A DNA stretch of 18,054 nucleotides from DAOUGC01 sp034429695 (GTDB taxonomy: Bacteria > Chloroflexota > Anaerolineae > Anaerolineales > Anaerolineaceae): positions 1 to 18,054 of the forward strand of contig DAOUGC010000257.1 in the NCBI GenBank assembly GCA_034429695.1, written 5' to 3'. Under the pieces are notes generated by a model, which saw only the letters and a program-made list of their open reading frames with translations, ran no database searches and was not told the origin of the DNA. Both the position numbers and the translations under genes were made by a program. Shown here in pieces: positions 1 through 7,506 of this stretch (positions are counted from its first letter, which is position 1; each line of letters opens with the position of its first letter).

Positions 1-318
1 GTGGGTGGAGGTGGGCTGGCTGGCAAACCCACAACGATACATCGAACCAAACAGGAACGTCCCCGAGGAGTCACCGGTGAACATGCGCCCGGTGCGGTTG
101 GCGCCGTGCGCGCCGGGGGCAAGCCCCACCACCAGCAGGCGCGCCTGATGATCACCAAAACCGGGGGCAGGTTTGCCCCAGTACTCCTGATCGCGGTAGG
201 CGCGTTTCTTTTCAACCGCCACCTTGCGGCGCCATGCCACCAGGCGCGGGCAGCGCTCGCAGGTGATGATCTCCTGTTCAAGCTGTTCCCAGGCTGCAGG
301 TTGGTCCGTGATTGTCAT
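1..318 (-). CDS. Uracil-DNA glycosylase family 5 (UdgB-like), 3' part cut by window edge
   Basis: This is the N-terminal 106 residues of an iron-sulfur uracil-DNA glycosylase that would remove uracil (and probably other deaminated bases) from DNA to start base-excision repair. Translating the minus strand from the ATG at 318 gives a CxxC pair (C20, C23) followed by PRLVAWR, the usual place for two of the four 4Fe-4S ligands. An AYRDQEYWGKP stretch follows, then the family 5 active-site motif GLAPGAHG at residues 65-72 and an NRTGRMFTGDSSG segment. Family 5 rather than family 4 is chosen because of GLAPGAHG in place of the Glu-containing family 4 motif. The rest of the protein, expected to be roughly 110-130 residues including the other two cluster cysteines and the HPS-type motif, lies outside the window. 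A GGGAG Shine-Dalgarno sequence sits about 7 nt before the ATG. Confidence 0.93.
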   Translation of the reverse strand, partial: MTITDQPAAWEQLEQEIITCERCPRLVAWRRKVAVEKKRAYRDQEYWGKPAPGFGDHQARLLVVGLAPGAHGANRTGRMFTGDSSGTFLFGSMYRCGFASQPTSTH

Positions 319-336
319 TGAAATTCTCCCGCGCAG

Positions 337-342
337 ATTGTA
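337..342 (-). promoter_or_regulatory. Possible -10 box for the uracil-DNA glycosylase gene
   Basis: Read on the minus strand, TACAAT lies about 19 nt before the ATG at 318, with only a poor -35 (TGTTCC at 16 nt). The predicted transcript would start near 330 and have a leader of about 12 nt that contains the GGGAG ribosome site. The call is weak because it rests on a single hexamer. Confidence 0.3.
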
Positions 343-389
343 TCACAGGCGTTCATGCGGAACATTCGCACCGTGCAAAGAGCGATCAT

Positions 390-428
390 AAAAAAGCGAG
401 CCGGACGAGCATTTTTCCACCGTCCGAC
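390..428 (-). terminator. Candidate intrinsic terminator of the MFS-tetR operon
   Basis: On the minus strand, about 30 nt after the tetR stop codon, an 8-bp stem (GTCGGACG pairing with CGTCCGGC, one G-T wobble) closes a 13-nt loop. After a short TCGC gap it is followed by six T residues. The loop is longer than usual and the T-run is offset by 4 nt, so this is a moderate rather than strong terminator. Its position between tetR and the uracil-DNA glycosylase gene fits. Confidence 0.5.
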
Positions 429-457
429 CCGTTGGATTGTCTCTTTTGCGCCCGGTT

Positions 458-1039
458 TTACACCGCCAGCCCGTCCAGAAAGATGGAGATCACCGTTCCC
501 AGCACCTGCTCTTCATCCTCCGGTGAAGCGCTGGATGGGGTAAAGAATGGGTACAGCATCCCCAAAAGCACCCATGTGGCGCGCATGGGGTCCATCCGGC
601 GCAGTTCGCCCGCCTGCATGCCCCGCTCCAGCACGGCAGCAATTTTCCCCAGAAACAGGTGGTGATAATCAGCGGCAAACGCTGCACGCGTCTGCGGATC
701 CAGGTGGATCATCTCCTGGCCTGCCACGCGGATCAGCGAACGCTGCTCGGGGGACTGGGAGAAAATCGCCCGGATCAAGACATCCACCTGCTCCCGAAAG
801 GGCAACCCGGGGTCCAGGCAGGCTTCGATATTGGCATTCAGACCATCCAGATTTTGCCGCAACAAGGCCACAAACAGGTCTTCCTTGTCCTTGAAGTGAT
901 AGTACAACCCGGGTTTTGAGAGACCACAGGCAGCGGCGATCTCGCGCATGGAAATGCCGTTATAGCCGTTTGCCACAAACAGGCGGGCTGCCTCTGCCAG
1001 GATTTTCTGGCGCATGACGCCAGTTGAGTCTGTATGCAT
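458..1039 (-). CDS. TetR/AcrR family transcriptional regulator
   Basis: This 193-residue protein has the typical TetR layout. An N-terminal helix-turn-helix domain covers residues about 8-55, with the FVANGYNGISMREIAAACGL region and the recognition helix signature SKPGLYYHFKDKEDL. A divergent helical ligand-binding domain makes up the rest. It probably represses the exporter gene just upstream in the same transcript and itself with it. The start is placed at the ATG at 1039 because GAGGTG lies 4-5 nt before it; a GTG two codons upstream (1045) would have no free ribosome site. The exporter stop is 26 nt upstream, so the two genes are almost certainly co-transcribed. The likely operator is the palindrome at 2514-2527. 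The inducer cannot be told from the sequence. Confidence 0.93.
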   Translation of the reverse strand: MHTDSTGVMRQKILAEAARLFVANGYNGISMREIAAACGLSKPGLYYHFKDKEDLFVALLRQNLDGLNANIEACLDPGLPFREQVDVLIRAIFSQSPEQRSLIRVAGQEMIHLDPQTRAAFAADYHHLFLGKIAAVLERGMQAGELRRMDPMRATWVLLGMLYPFFTPSSASPEDEEQVLGTVISIFLDGLAV

Positions 1040-1065
1040 ATTCACCTCAATGCATCCGATCCCGC

Positions 1066-2490
1066 TCAGGCGGTTTCAACACCTTCGGGCATATTCGCCG
1101 ATGCAGCTTCCGCTTTTTGGGCCTCAATGGTGGCAAGCTCAGCTTTGCGTTTTTTGAGGATCAGGGCTGCGCCGATCATAAAAACCGATACAACGGTTGC
1201 CATCAAAAATGCCGATGCATACCCCTGCACGCCGCCGCCGCGGGTATAAGCCACGCCGCCCATGGTGGCAGCCCCAATCAACTGGCCAACGCTGGCAAAA
1301 ACAGTCAACATCCCTTGCGCAATGGAGCGCTGACCGGCAGAAATTTCATTCAGGGTGATGTACCGAATGGGCGCGCCCAGCAGCGTTGACAGGCCAAGAC
1401 CTATCAAAGCACCGGCGATAATGAACAGGGCAAGACTATCAGAGCCGCGCGACAAAATGAACAACCCGACCGGTAACAACAATGTACCGGTCAGGATCAC
1501 CACCCGCGAACCCACCCGGTCAAGCAGCCGCCCCACCAGAGGCGACCCCACCGACATGGCAATTACAACCGGCATGAGCAGGAAACTGGCTTGCCGGTCG
1601 CTGACGCCCAGTGCTGCCACAGCCAGCAGCGGCATGAACACCAGTGAGGCTTCGCCAAGACCCGCACCAGCCGAAAGCATGTACCCCAGGCGCAACTGGC
1701 GCATGCGGAAAAGCGCCGGATTGAGGATGGGGTCCGCGACGCGCTTCTCGATCTGCGCCAGCAACAACCCGAGGACAACCGCAATGACCAGGAAGGGCAG
1801 CACGTTCAGGCTGACCAGGCTGGGCAGAAAGTTTTGCGTATCAATCTGGTTAAGCCCATATGCCAGGCTGGCGAGCATCACCGCCAGGGTGGCCATGCCG
1901 GCCCAGTCAAACGCACCGGCTGGCTTATTGCGGGTGGACGGCAGCAGGCGCAGACTGAGCAGGATCACGATCACCGCCACCGGCAGATTGATCAGGAACA
2001 GCCACTGCCAGCCAAAACCCAGCAGCAGGCCGCCCAGGATGGGCCCGATGATGAAGGCAATGCCGAATACTGCTCCGATCAAGCCCAGCGCCGAACCGCG
2101 TTTCTCAGGCGGAAACGTGTCTCCGATGACTGCACTTGCCACAGGGAAGATACCCCCCGCGCCAAACCCCTGAATACCCCGCCCCACCAGCACAATCACA
2201 AAGGACGGCGCGGCAGCCACCAGCAGCGAGCCAATCGCAAACAGGGTGACATCCAGCACATAAATGATCCGCCGCCCGAACAGGTCGGACAGGCGCGCCA
2301 TGATGGGTGTACTGATCAAATTAAATAATACATAAATGGAAAAGATCCATGAGAGCGTTTTCTCATTAATCCCGGCAAATTGTTCGCGGATGGCAGGCAG
2401 GGCTGGACCCACAATGGCGATATCCAGCGCGCCCATCAGCACACCGATAAATAACACGGTTAGTATTTGATTTCTTTGCTTGTCCTGCAT
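1066..2490 (-). CDS. MFS drug:H+ antiporter, EmrB/QacA (DHA2)-like
   Basis: This 474-residue integral membrane transporter probably exports a drug or other toxic small molecule using the proton gradient. TM1 carries the acidic motif GALDIAIVGPALP typical of drug:H+ antiporters. Motif A appears as ARLSDLFGRR between TM2 and TM3, and the antiporter motif C as GAVFGIAFIIGPILGG in TM5. The overall pattern suggests 12-14 membrane segments, ending in a short charged, Ala-rich cytoplasmic tail. Length is slightly below the roughly 500 residues common for 14-TM members. The ATG at 2490 is preceded by a strong GGAGGG site. It is the first gene of a two-gene operon with the TetR regulator, under the promoter and operator just upstream. 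The substrate is not predictable. Confidence 0.92.
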   Translation of the reverse strand: MQDKQRNQILTVLFIGVLMGALDIAIVGPALPAIREQFAGINEKTLSWIFSIYVLFNLISTPIMARLSDLFGRRIIYVLDVTLFAIGSLLVAAAPSFVIVLVGRGIQGFGAGGIFPVASAVIGDTFPPEKRGSALGLIGAVFGIAFIIGPILGGLLLGFGWQWLFLINLPVAVIVILLSLRLLPSTRNKPAGAFDWAGMATLAVMLASLAYGLNQIDTQNFLPSLVSLNVLPFLVIAVVLGLLLAQIEKRVADPILNPALFRMRQLRLGYMLSAGAGLGEASLVFMPLLAVAALGVSDRQASFLLMPVVIAMSVGSPLVGRLLDRVGSRVVILTGTLLLPVGLFILSRGSDSLALFIIAGALIGLGLSTLLGAPIRYITLNEISAGQRSIAQGMLTVFASVGQLIGAATMGGVAYTRGGGVQGYASAFLMATVVSVFMIGAALILKKRKAELATIEAQKAEAASANMPEGVETA

Positions 2491-2513
2491 ATGGTTAATC
2501 CCTCCAATATATT

Positions 2514-2527
2514 ACCGACCGGTCGGT
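2514..2527. promoter_or_regulatory. TetR-type operator palindrome upstream of the MFS gene
   Basis: ACCGACCGGTCGGT is a perfect 14-bp inverted repeat. It lies between the -10 box of the exporter promoter and the exporter ribosome site, about 7-20 nt into the transcript. Palindromes built on ACCGACC/GGTCGGT are a common operator form for TetR-family repressors. Binding here would block the promoter for both the exporter and the regulator, giving autoregulation. Confidence 0.85.
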
Positions 2528-2540
2528 CAGTCATGCAGGT

Positions 2541-2568
2541 ATTATACAACCATAGTTCGATTAATCAA
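2541..2568 (-). promoter_or_regulatory. Sigma-70-type promoter of the MFS-tetR operon
   Basis: On the minus strand TTGATT (2568-2563) and a consensus TATAAT (2546-2541) are separated by 16 nt. The start point would be near 2534, just before the operator palindrome. The -35 box begins only 16 nt beyond the queA stop codon, so this promoter lies immediately downstream of that gene. Confidence 0.75.
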
Positions 2569-2583
2569 GGGCTGTGTGCAGGT

Positions 2584-3603
2584 TTACAGGATCAACATGG
2601 CGTCGCCGAAGGAGTAAAAGCGATATTCAAGCCGCACGGCTTCCTCATATGCGTCCAGCATGCGTTCACGCCCGGCGAAGGCGCTGACCAGCATGAGCAG
2701 GGTGGAACGCGGCAGATGGAAATTCGTTATCATGGCGTCCACCGCTTTGAACGTATACCCCGGCAGGATGAACAGATCGGTTGCCGCCTGAAAAGCCCCC
2801 ACAGCGTCACCCGCCTGTGCATACCGTGCAGCGGTCTCCAATGTGCGCACAGAAGTGGTGCCAACAGCGATCACCCGGCCACCGGCGCGGCGGGTGTCAT
2901 TCACCAACTGCGTGGTTTCAGGGGTCATCTCACACCATTCAGTGTGTATTTTATGTTCCTCAACATCTTCTTCATCAACCGGCGCAAAGGTATCCAGACC
3001 CACGTGCAGGGTGACACCGGCAAAGCGCACACCCAGGCTGCGCACCCTTTCCATTAGCTCAGGGGTGAAATGCAGTCCGGCGGTTGGAGCCGCAGCCGAG
3101 CCTGGCTGCTGCGCGTAAACGGTTTGATAGCGGGTGGGGTCGCTCAACGGGGTATGAATATAGGGCGGCAACGGCATGGAACCTTTGCGTTCCAGATAAG
3201 GTTCAACCGGCTCCTCAAAACGCACCAACCGGCGCGAGCCTTCCAGTGCCTGCACCACCTGCACCTGCGGACCCTCTTCAAGGGTCAGGATCATGCCGGG
3301 CAACACCCGCTTGCCCCCCACCAGCGCCTCCCATGCGGTGGCATCCAGACGTTTCAAGAGCAGCAGTTCCACCCGCCCGCCGGTGGGCTTGTGGGCGTAA
3401 ATGCGGGCAGGGATTACCCGCGTCTGGTTGATCACCAGCAGGTCGCCGGGACGCAAAAAATCAGCCACGTTCCAGAAGGTGGTGTGCTGCAAATCGGGCC
3501 GCGAGCGGTCGAGCACCAGCAAACGGGAAGCGTGACGCGGTTCAACTGGCGTCTGCGCGATACGTTCCTGCGGCAGGTGATAGGAAAATGACGAGGTCTG
3601 CAT
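2584..3603 (-). CDS. queA: S-adenosylmethionine:tRNA ribosyltransferase-isomerase
   Basis: QueA transfers the ribosyl part of S-adenosylmethionine to 7-aminomethyl-7-deazaguanine in tRNA (Asp, Asn, His, Tyr) to form epoxyqueuosine, a late step of queuosine synthesis. The 339-residue protein is full length. It opens with the family N-terminus (FSYHLPQERIAQTPVEPR, then ASRLLVLDR) and contains RVIPARIYAHK, PTAGLHFTPEL, GVTLHVGLDTFAPV, EWCEM, VGTTSVRTLE and TNFHLPRSTLLMLVSAFAG. It closes with the usual YRFYSFGDAMLIL end. It follows ruvB by 14 nt, an arrangement common in many bacteria. No Shine-Dalgarno sequence precedes the ATG (only ACCTTCACCCATCC), so translation may depend on re-initiation after ruvB. 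No other queuosine gene is in the window. Confidence 0.97.
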   Translation of the reverse strand: MQTSSFSYHLPQERIAQTPVEPRHASRLLVLDRSRPDLQHTTFWNVADFLRPGDLLVINQTRVIPARIYAHKPTGGRVELLLLKRLDATAWEALVGGKRVLPGMILTLEEGPQVQVVQALEGSRRLVRFEEPVEPYLERKGSMPLPPYIHTPLSDPTRYQTVYAQQPGSAAAPTAGLHFTPELMERVRSLGVRFAGVTLHVGLDTFAPVDEEDVEEHKIHTEWCEMTPETTQLVNDTRRAGGRVIAVGTTSVRTLETAARYAQAGDAVGAFQAATDLFILPGYTFKAVDAMITNFHLPRSTLLMLVSAFAGRERMLDAYEEAVRLEYRFYSFGDAMLIL

Positions 3604-3617
3604 GGATGGGTGAAGGT

Positions 3618-4679
3618 TTATGCGCCAGGAGCAGAGTCACCGCCATTACCGAACAGATCCGGCTGGGCAGGCGGCGATTGATGATAGGGCAGCCCAAGGT
3701 GCTCATACGCCAGACGCGTTGCCACCCGTCCCTGGGGGGTGCGATCAATGAAGCCAAGTTGCAGCAGATAAGGCTCCACCACGTCCATGATCGTGTCGGG
3801 TTCCTCAGAGATGGAAGCAGCGATGGTGGACAACCCCACCGGGCCGCCGCGATATTTTTCGATGATCGTACCCAGCACCCGGCGGTCCACTTCATCCAGC
3901 CCAAGTGCATCCACATTGAGCAAATTGAGGGCATCCACCGCCACCGCACTGGTGATCAAGCCGTCTGCGCGCACCTGGGCAAAGTCACGCACACGCCTCA
4001 ACAGGCGCAGCGCAACGCGCGGCGTACCCCTGGCGCGCCGGGCAACTTCGGCAATGCCGTCCGGCTCAGCTTCAACGTTCAACTTGCGAGCCGCACGTGA
4101 GACAATGTCTTCCATGGCGGCCTGGGTGTAGTAATCCAGCCGGTAGACCACGCCAAAACGGGCGCGCAGCGGAGCGCTCACCAGCGCCAGGCGTGTTGTT
4201 GCGCCGATAACAGTAAAACGCGGCAGCTTGAGGCGGATCGAACGCGCTGATGGACCCTTGCCGATGATGATGTCCAGCGCGAAATCTTCCATAGCAGGGT
4301 AAAGCACTTCTTCAACCACCCTGCCCAGGCGGTGGATCTCATCAATAAAGATGATGTCTCCCGCATGCAGGTTGGTCAGGATCGCCGCCAGGTCGCCCGG
4401 GCGTTCCACCGCCGGCCCGGCAGTGATCTTAATGTTCACGCCCATCTCATTGGCCAGCACGTGCGCCAGGGTGGTCTTGCCCAGGCCGGGCGGCCCATAA
4501 AACAGCACGTGATCGAGCGGCTCACCGCGCTGGCGGGCTGCGGCGATCAGGATGGAGAGATTCTCCTTGACCTGTTCCTGTCCGATCAATTCGTGCAGTG
4601 TGTGGGGGCGCAGCGCCTGGTCAATGCGATCATCAGGGCGCGGTTCCGGAGTGACCAACCGGTTTTGGGGGTCTGTCAT
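3618..4679 (-). CDS. ruvB: Holliday junction branch migration ATPase RuvB
   Basis: RuvB is the hexameric AAA+ motor that, with RuvA, drives branch migration of Holliday junctions during recombinational repair. The 353-residue protein has the complete family layout. It shows an N-terminal RPxTLHELIGQ segment, Walker A GPPGLGKTT at 62-70 and Walker B with DEIH at 113-116. Sensor 1 is GATTR at 159-163, the arginine-finger region is LRARFG near 171-176, and a C-terminal winged helix contains LGFIDRTPQGRVATRLAYEHLGL. The start ATG matches the family N-terminus, yet it has no Shine-Dalgarno site and lies 7 nt after a perfect TATAAT, so the message is probably leaderless. It is the first gene of an operon with queA. 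ruvA and ruvC are not next to it; upp is divergent. Confidence 0.97.
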   Translation of the reverse strand: MTDPQNRLVTPEPRPDDRIDQALRPHTLHELIGQEQVKENLSILIAAARQRGEPLDHVLFYGPPGLGKTTLAHVLANEMGVNIKITAGPAVERPGDLAAILTNLHAGDIIFIDEIHRLGRVVEEVLYPAMEDFALDIIIGKGPSARSIRLKLPRFTVIGATTRLALVSAPLRARFGVVYRLDYYTQAAMEDIVSRAARKLNVEAEPDGIAEVARRARGTPRVALRLLRRVRDFAQVRADGLITSAVAVDALNLLNVDALGLDEVDRRVLGTIIEKYRGGPVGLSTIAASISEEPDTIMDVVEPYLLQLGFIDRTPQGRVATRLAYEHLGLPYHQSPPAQPDLFGNGGDSAPGA

Positions 4680-4686
4680 GCATTGG

Positions 4687-4692
4687 ATTATA
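4687..4692 (-). promoter_or_regulatory. -10 box for a probably leaderless ruvB transcript
   Basis: A consensus TATAAT on the minus strand ends 7 nt before the A of the ruvB ATG (TATAAT, CCAATGC, ATG). Transcription would begin at or within a base or two of the start codon. No good -35 hexamer is seen 16-18 nt upstream. Confidence 0.6.
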
Positions 4693-4722
4693 CCGGAGAA
4701 TTCACCACAGATTGAGGGTTGT

Positions 4723-4731
4723 TGTTATAAT
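4723..4731 (+). promoter_or_regulatory. Extended -10 promoter of upp
   Basis: TGTTATAAT is a perfect extended -10 element (TG-N-TATAAT), which can work without a good -35 box; none is visible at 16-18 nt. Transcription would start near 4738, giving a leader of about 27 nt with a GAGGAGAG ribosome site. It is divergent from the ruvB -10, with about 30 bp between the two hexamers. Confidence 0.65.
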
Positions 4732-4764
4732 CATATGAATTTATCCCCTGTGAGGAGAGATACC

Positions 4765-5391
4765 ATGAACAATGTGTTTGTCTCCAAACACCCGCTGGTG
4801 CTGCACAAGCTCACCTTGCTTCGGCATGTGGGTACAGAGCCGAAGAAGTTCCGCCAGTTGGTGAAAGAACTGGGCGCACTGTTGACATACGAAGCCACCG
4901 CTGACATGCTGGTGGAACCAATGCAGGTGCAGACGCCGCTGGAACTGGCAAATGGGCACGAGCTGCAGGAGAAGATCGGCCTGATCCCCATCCTGCGCGC
5001 GGGTCTCGGCATGGTGGATGGCGTGTGGGAGCTAATGCCCTCCGCCGAGGTGTGGCACATCGGCATTTATCGCGATGAAAAAACCCTCAAACCGGTACAA
5101 TACTACAACAAATTGCCGGTTGACCCCACCGTACAGATCTGCCTGATCCTGGACCCCATGCTTGCCACCGGCGGTTCGGCAGTGGCAACCATCGAGATCC
5201 TTAAGAAATGGGGCGTCAAGCGCATCAAGTTCGTCGGGTTGATCGGAGCACCGGAGGGCATACAGGCTGTTCATAACGCCCACCCGGATGTACCCATTCA
5301 TCTTGCTGCGATTGACGACCGGCTGAACGAATTGGGGTACATCGTCCCTGGTCTTGGAGATGCGGGCGACCGCCAGTTCGGAACGGGATAA
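4765..5391 (+). CDS. upp: Uracil phosphoribosyltransferase
   Basis: Upp salvages free uracil by joining it to PRPP, giving UMP. The 208-residue length is standard. The N-terminus VSKHPLVLHKLTLLRH is characteristic, followed by TYEATADM and GLIPILRAGLGMVDG. The PRPP-binding loop reads LILDPMLATGGSA and the uracil-binding end reads IVPGLGDAGDRQFGT. The ATG at 4765 is chosen because GAGGAGAG lies just before it and because the conserved family N-terminus begins there; the open frame continues upstream to 4552, but only through ruvB sequence. The gene is monocistronic: the promoter is immediately upstream and a strong terminator immediately downstream. No regulatory leader such as a PyrR attenuator is evident. 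Confidence 0.97.
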   Translation: MNNVFVSKHPLVLHKLTLLRHVGTEPKKFRQLVKELGALLTYEATADMLVEPMQVQTPLELANGHELQEKIGLIPILRAGLGMVDGVWELMPSAEVWHIGIYRDEKTLKPVQYYNKLPVDPTVQICLILDPMLATGGSAVATIEILKKWGVKRIKFVGLIGAPEGIQAVHNAHPDVPIHLAAIDDRLNELGYIVPGLGDAGDRQFGTG

Positions 5392-5403
5392 TTAATTAAA
5401 CAT

Positions 5404-5431
5404 AAAACCGGCGGCTGTTGCCGCCGGTTTT
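5404..5431. terminator. Bidirectional intrinsic terminator between upp and moaA
   Basis: A perfect 12-bp inverted repeat, AAAACCGGCGGC and GCCGCCGGTTTT, encloses a TGTT tetraloop. The A-run on one side and the T-run on the other make it a terminator on both strands. It ends the converging upp (stop at 5391) and moaA (stop at 5440) transcripts. Confidence 0.93.
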
Positions 5432-5439
5432 GCTAATCC

Positions 5440-6438
5440 CTATCCACCGATCTGGCGCATACAGCGGTTGCGTACCGCCGATTCAGACGGGTTCTCAATC
5501 CCAATATGATGCCCGTCCGGTTTGCGATCAACCGCCTGCTGCAAATACGGAAGCAGATCTTCACCGTTGCGTAAAGCCTGCCGGATGGGAATTTCACGAT
5601 CCGAAAGCAGACATGGGCGCAGGTTGCCATCAGCGGTCAGACGCAGCCGGTTGCATGAAGCGCAGAAATGCTCGCTCACCGGCGAGATAAACCCGATGCG
5701 CCCCCTGCCCCCGCGCGGACGGTATTCACGGGCGGGCCCGCTGCCCGCATCGCGTTCCACCGCTTCCAGATCCAGGTCAGCCATCAACTGGCGCACCTCG
5801 CCAATGGGGATGAAAGCCGCCTGCGGCTGCGGGAAACCCTCACCCCATGATTGTTGATTTTGCACCGGCATCAGCTCGATAAAGCGCATATGCCAGTCAT
5901 GATCGATGCTCAACCGGGCGATGTCAAGCAATTCATCATCGTTAACCCCGCGCATGGCTACTGTGTTGATTTTTATTGGCGACAGACCCGCCCGTTCAGC
6001 CGCGGCAATGCCGGACCATACTTTTTCAATATTCGCTCCGCGTGTGATGCGGCGGAAACGGTCAGCGTCCAGCGTGTCCAGGCTGACGTTGATGCGCTTT
6101 AATCCCGCTGTGGCAAGCTCTTCCACCTGATCCGCCAGCGCCAGCCCGTTGGTGGTCAGTGAAATATCCTCAATGCCCGGAATTTCAGCCAGCATGCCCA
6201 CCAGCGATGCCAGGTTTTTGCGCACCAGCGGTTCACCGCCGGTCAGACGCACCGAGCGAATCCCATGCCGGGCAGCCACGCTCACAAATGCGGCAATTTC
6301 TTCATAGCGCAGGATGGCCTCATGTTCAAGCGAGACCACACCATCCGGTGGCAGGCAATAAACACACCGCATGTTACAGCGGTCAGTGACCGAGATGCGC
6401 AGATATGTAATGGATCGTCCGAAAGTATCAGTAAGCAT
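5440..6438 (-). CDS. moaA: GTP 3',8-cyclase MoaA (molybdenum cofactor synthesis)
   Basis: MoaA is the radical SAM enzyme that converts GTP to 3',8-cyclo-7,8-dihydro-GTP, the first step of molybdopterin synthesis. From the ATG at 6438 the protein has 332 residues. It begins with the family pattern MLTDTFGR and RISVTDRCN, with the SAM-cluster cysteines C21, C25 and C28. GGEPL is near 69-73. The second 4Fe-4S cluster is ligated by C259, C262 and C276 (FCASCNRLRLTADGNLRPC). It ends in the catalytically important Gly-Gly tail (RQIGG). A GTG at 6453 would add five residues but does not fit the family start. The ribosome site is weak. The candidate promoter at 6491-6520 gives a leader of about 45 nt. 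A MoeB-type gene lies about 1.1 kb away on the other strand; moaC, moaD and moaE are not in the window. Confidence 0.96.
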   Translation of the reverse strand: MLTDTFGRSITYLRISVTDRCNMRCVYCLPPDGVVSLEHEAILRYEEIAAFVSVAARHGIRSVRLTGGEPLVRKNLASLVGMLAEIPGIEDISLTTNGLALADQVEELATAGLKRINVSLDTLDADRFRRITRGANIEKVWSGIAAAERAGLSPIKINTVAMRGVNDDELLDIARLSIDHDWHMRFIELMPVQNQQSWGEGFPQPQAAFIPIGEVRQLMADLDLEAVERDAGSGPAREYRPRGGRGRIGFISPVSEHFCASCNRLRLTADGNLRPCLLSDREIPIRQALRNGEDLLPYLQQAVDRKPDGHHIGIENPSESAVRNRCMRQIGG

Positions 6439-6490
6439 GGCAACCCAATTCACAAAGGATTACAATCATTTTACCCATGCGGGAGACTTT

Positions 6491-6520
6491 ATCATACTGA
6501 AATTATCCAGTTTTTGTCAG
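6491..6520 (-). promoter_or_regulatory. Candidate moaA promoter
   Basis: On the minus strand CTGACA (6520-6515) and TATGAT (6496-6491) are 18 nt apart. The start point would be near 6484, about 45 nt before the moaA ATG. I see no molybdenum-cofactor riboswitch fold in so short a leader. Confidence 0.45.
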
Positions 6521-6572
6521 TGTCGTTTGCCACATATTTGGATGACTTGTAAGACAAATGAGAGGACTTTCC

Positions 6573-7490
6573 ATGAAGTTCAACCGGACCGTCACAGCAG
6601 TCAGCCTGCTGATCCTGCTAGCCCTTGCCGCCTGCGCCAAAACCAAGCCTGCCGGGACGCCGCTGGAGGTTCCCGCCTTTGACAGCCCAACGCAGACATC
6701 AACCCGGGCGGCTGTCGTTGAAGAAACCGCCCAGCCCACCCAGGGTGCAACGGTTGAGGTCCTGCCTAGCGTTACACCCACAATCGACCCGCGCCTGCCG
6801 GCATCCGTGTTGGTGGATGGGCGCGGCTTTGTACTGGGCGGGGCGCAAAACGGCGCGTGGCTTTCGCCGCGCGAAGCCAGCCTGGCGCTGCCTGCCGGTG
6901 GGGCATTTCAGGTTTATCAGAATTTTCAACCCGGCGGTCAAAGCCAGGTGAGCGCTCCTGTTCAGCGCCAGGCATCCCCATGTGAGGATGCGTGGGTGGT
7001 CTCATTGACACCGGCGGTCACCCTCGATACGATCGCCTTTTTTGGCCCGTGGAGCCCTGCCCTGCGCGAGGTTAAAAGCATGACTTTGCCCTCCCTGCCG
7101 GTTGAACAGGCGCTTGTCGGGCTGTTGCCGGACACCCCTGCCACCGTTCAGGGGATTGAAGCGCGGCAAACTGATCTGGATGGTGATGGGCGCATGGAAA
7201 TTCTGGCCAGTGCCGGAGGCGAAAGCACCCCACCGCTGGCGGCGGTGCTCGTTCAACAACCCGACGGTTCTTATTTGCCCCACCTGCTTGCTTTGGAAAC
7301 CTCGCCATCGGCTGATGATTACCGTTTTATTGCCGCACTCGACCTAAACGGTGACGGGCGCATGGAAGTTGTGCTGCTTGCTCAACAGGGAGATACCGCA
7401 AATATCAGGGTATTCGAAGTGGGTCAAGCTGGAGCAACCGAGGTGATGAGCTCAATTTGCGCCTGTAACGGCGGCAACGATTGTCCCTGA
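6573..7490 (+). CDS. Lipoprotein with FG-GAP/VCBS-like DxDGDG repeats
   Basis: This is a 305-residue exported lipoprotein of unknown role. The ATG at 6573 is chosen because GAGAGGA lies about 6 nt before it, whereas the in-frame ATG at 6558 has no ribosome site. A short basic N-terminus and hydrophobic stretch end in the lipobox LAAC with C21 as the lipidated cysteine. A low-complexity Thr/Ala/Pro linker follows to about residue 65. The C-terminal part has two calcium-loop-like repeats, DLDGDGRMEI and DLNGDGRMEV, spaced roughly 55-60 residues apart, as in FG-GAP/VCBS beta-propeller-type repeats. The tail carries several cysteines (CACNGGNDC). Divergent from moaA; the MoeB gene begins 51 nt downstream with its own promoter. 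Function is not recognised beyond a likely surface or envelope location. Confidence 0.82.
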   Translation: MKFNRTVTAVSLLILLALAACAKTKPAGTPLEVPAFDSPTQTSTRAAVVEETAQPTQGATVEVLPSVTPTIDPRLPASVLVDGRGFVLGGAQNGAWLSPREASLALPAGGAFQVYQNFQPGGQSQVSAPVQRQASPCEDAWVVSLTPAVTLDTIAFFGPWSPALREVKSMTLPSLPVEQALVGLLPDTPATVQGIEARQTDLDGDGRMEILASAGGESTPPLAAVLVQQPDGSYLPHLLALETSPSADDYRFIAALDLNGDGRMEVVLLAQQGDTANIRVFEVGQAGATEVMSSICACNGGNDCP

Positions 7491-7506
7491 GCGGATAACC
7501 CATCAT

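Noticed and set aside
1355..2173. Long plus-strand open frame of 272 codons opposite the MFS gene.
   Set aside because: The translation is Arg/Pro/Thr-rich with no family resemblance, and it is antisense to a clearly coding membrane transporter. It is a GC-rich shadow frame.
4552..4764. Upstream in-frame extension of upp into ruvB, giving a 279-residue protein.
   Set aside because: The extra residues are the antisense of ruvB, the conserved Upp N-terminus begins at 4765, and a strong ribosome site lies directly before that ATG.
6453..6453. GTG start for moaA with a TGTAAT 5 nt upstream, another possible leaderless start.
   Set aside because: The -10 is poor and the five extra residues do not fit the MoaA N-terminus, which begins at the ATG at 6438. 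The case is too weak to join the leaderless set.
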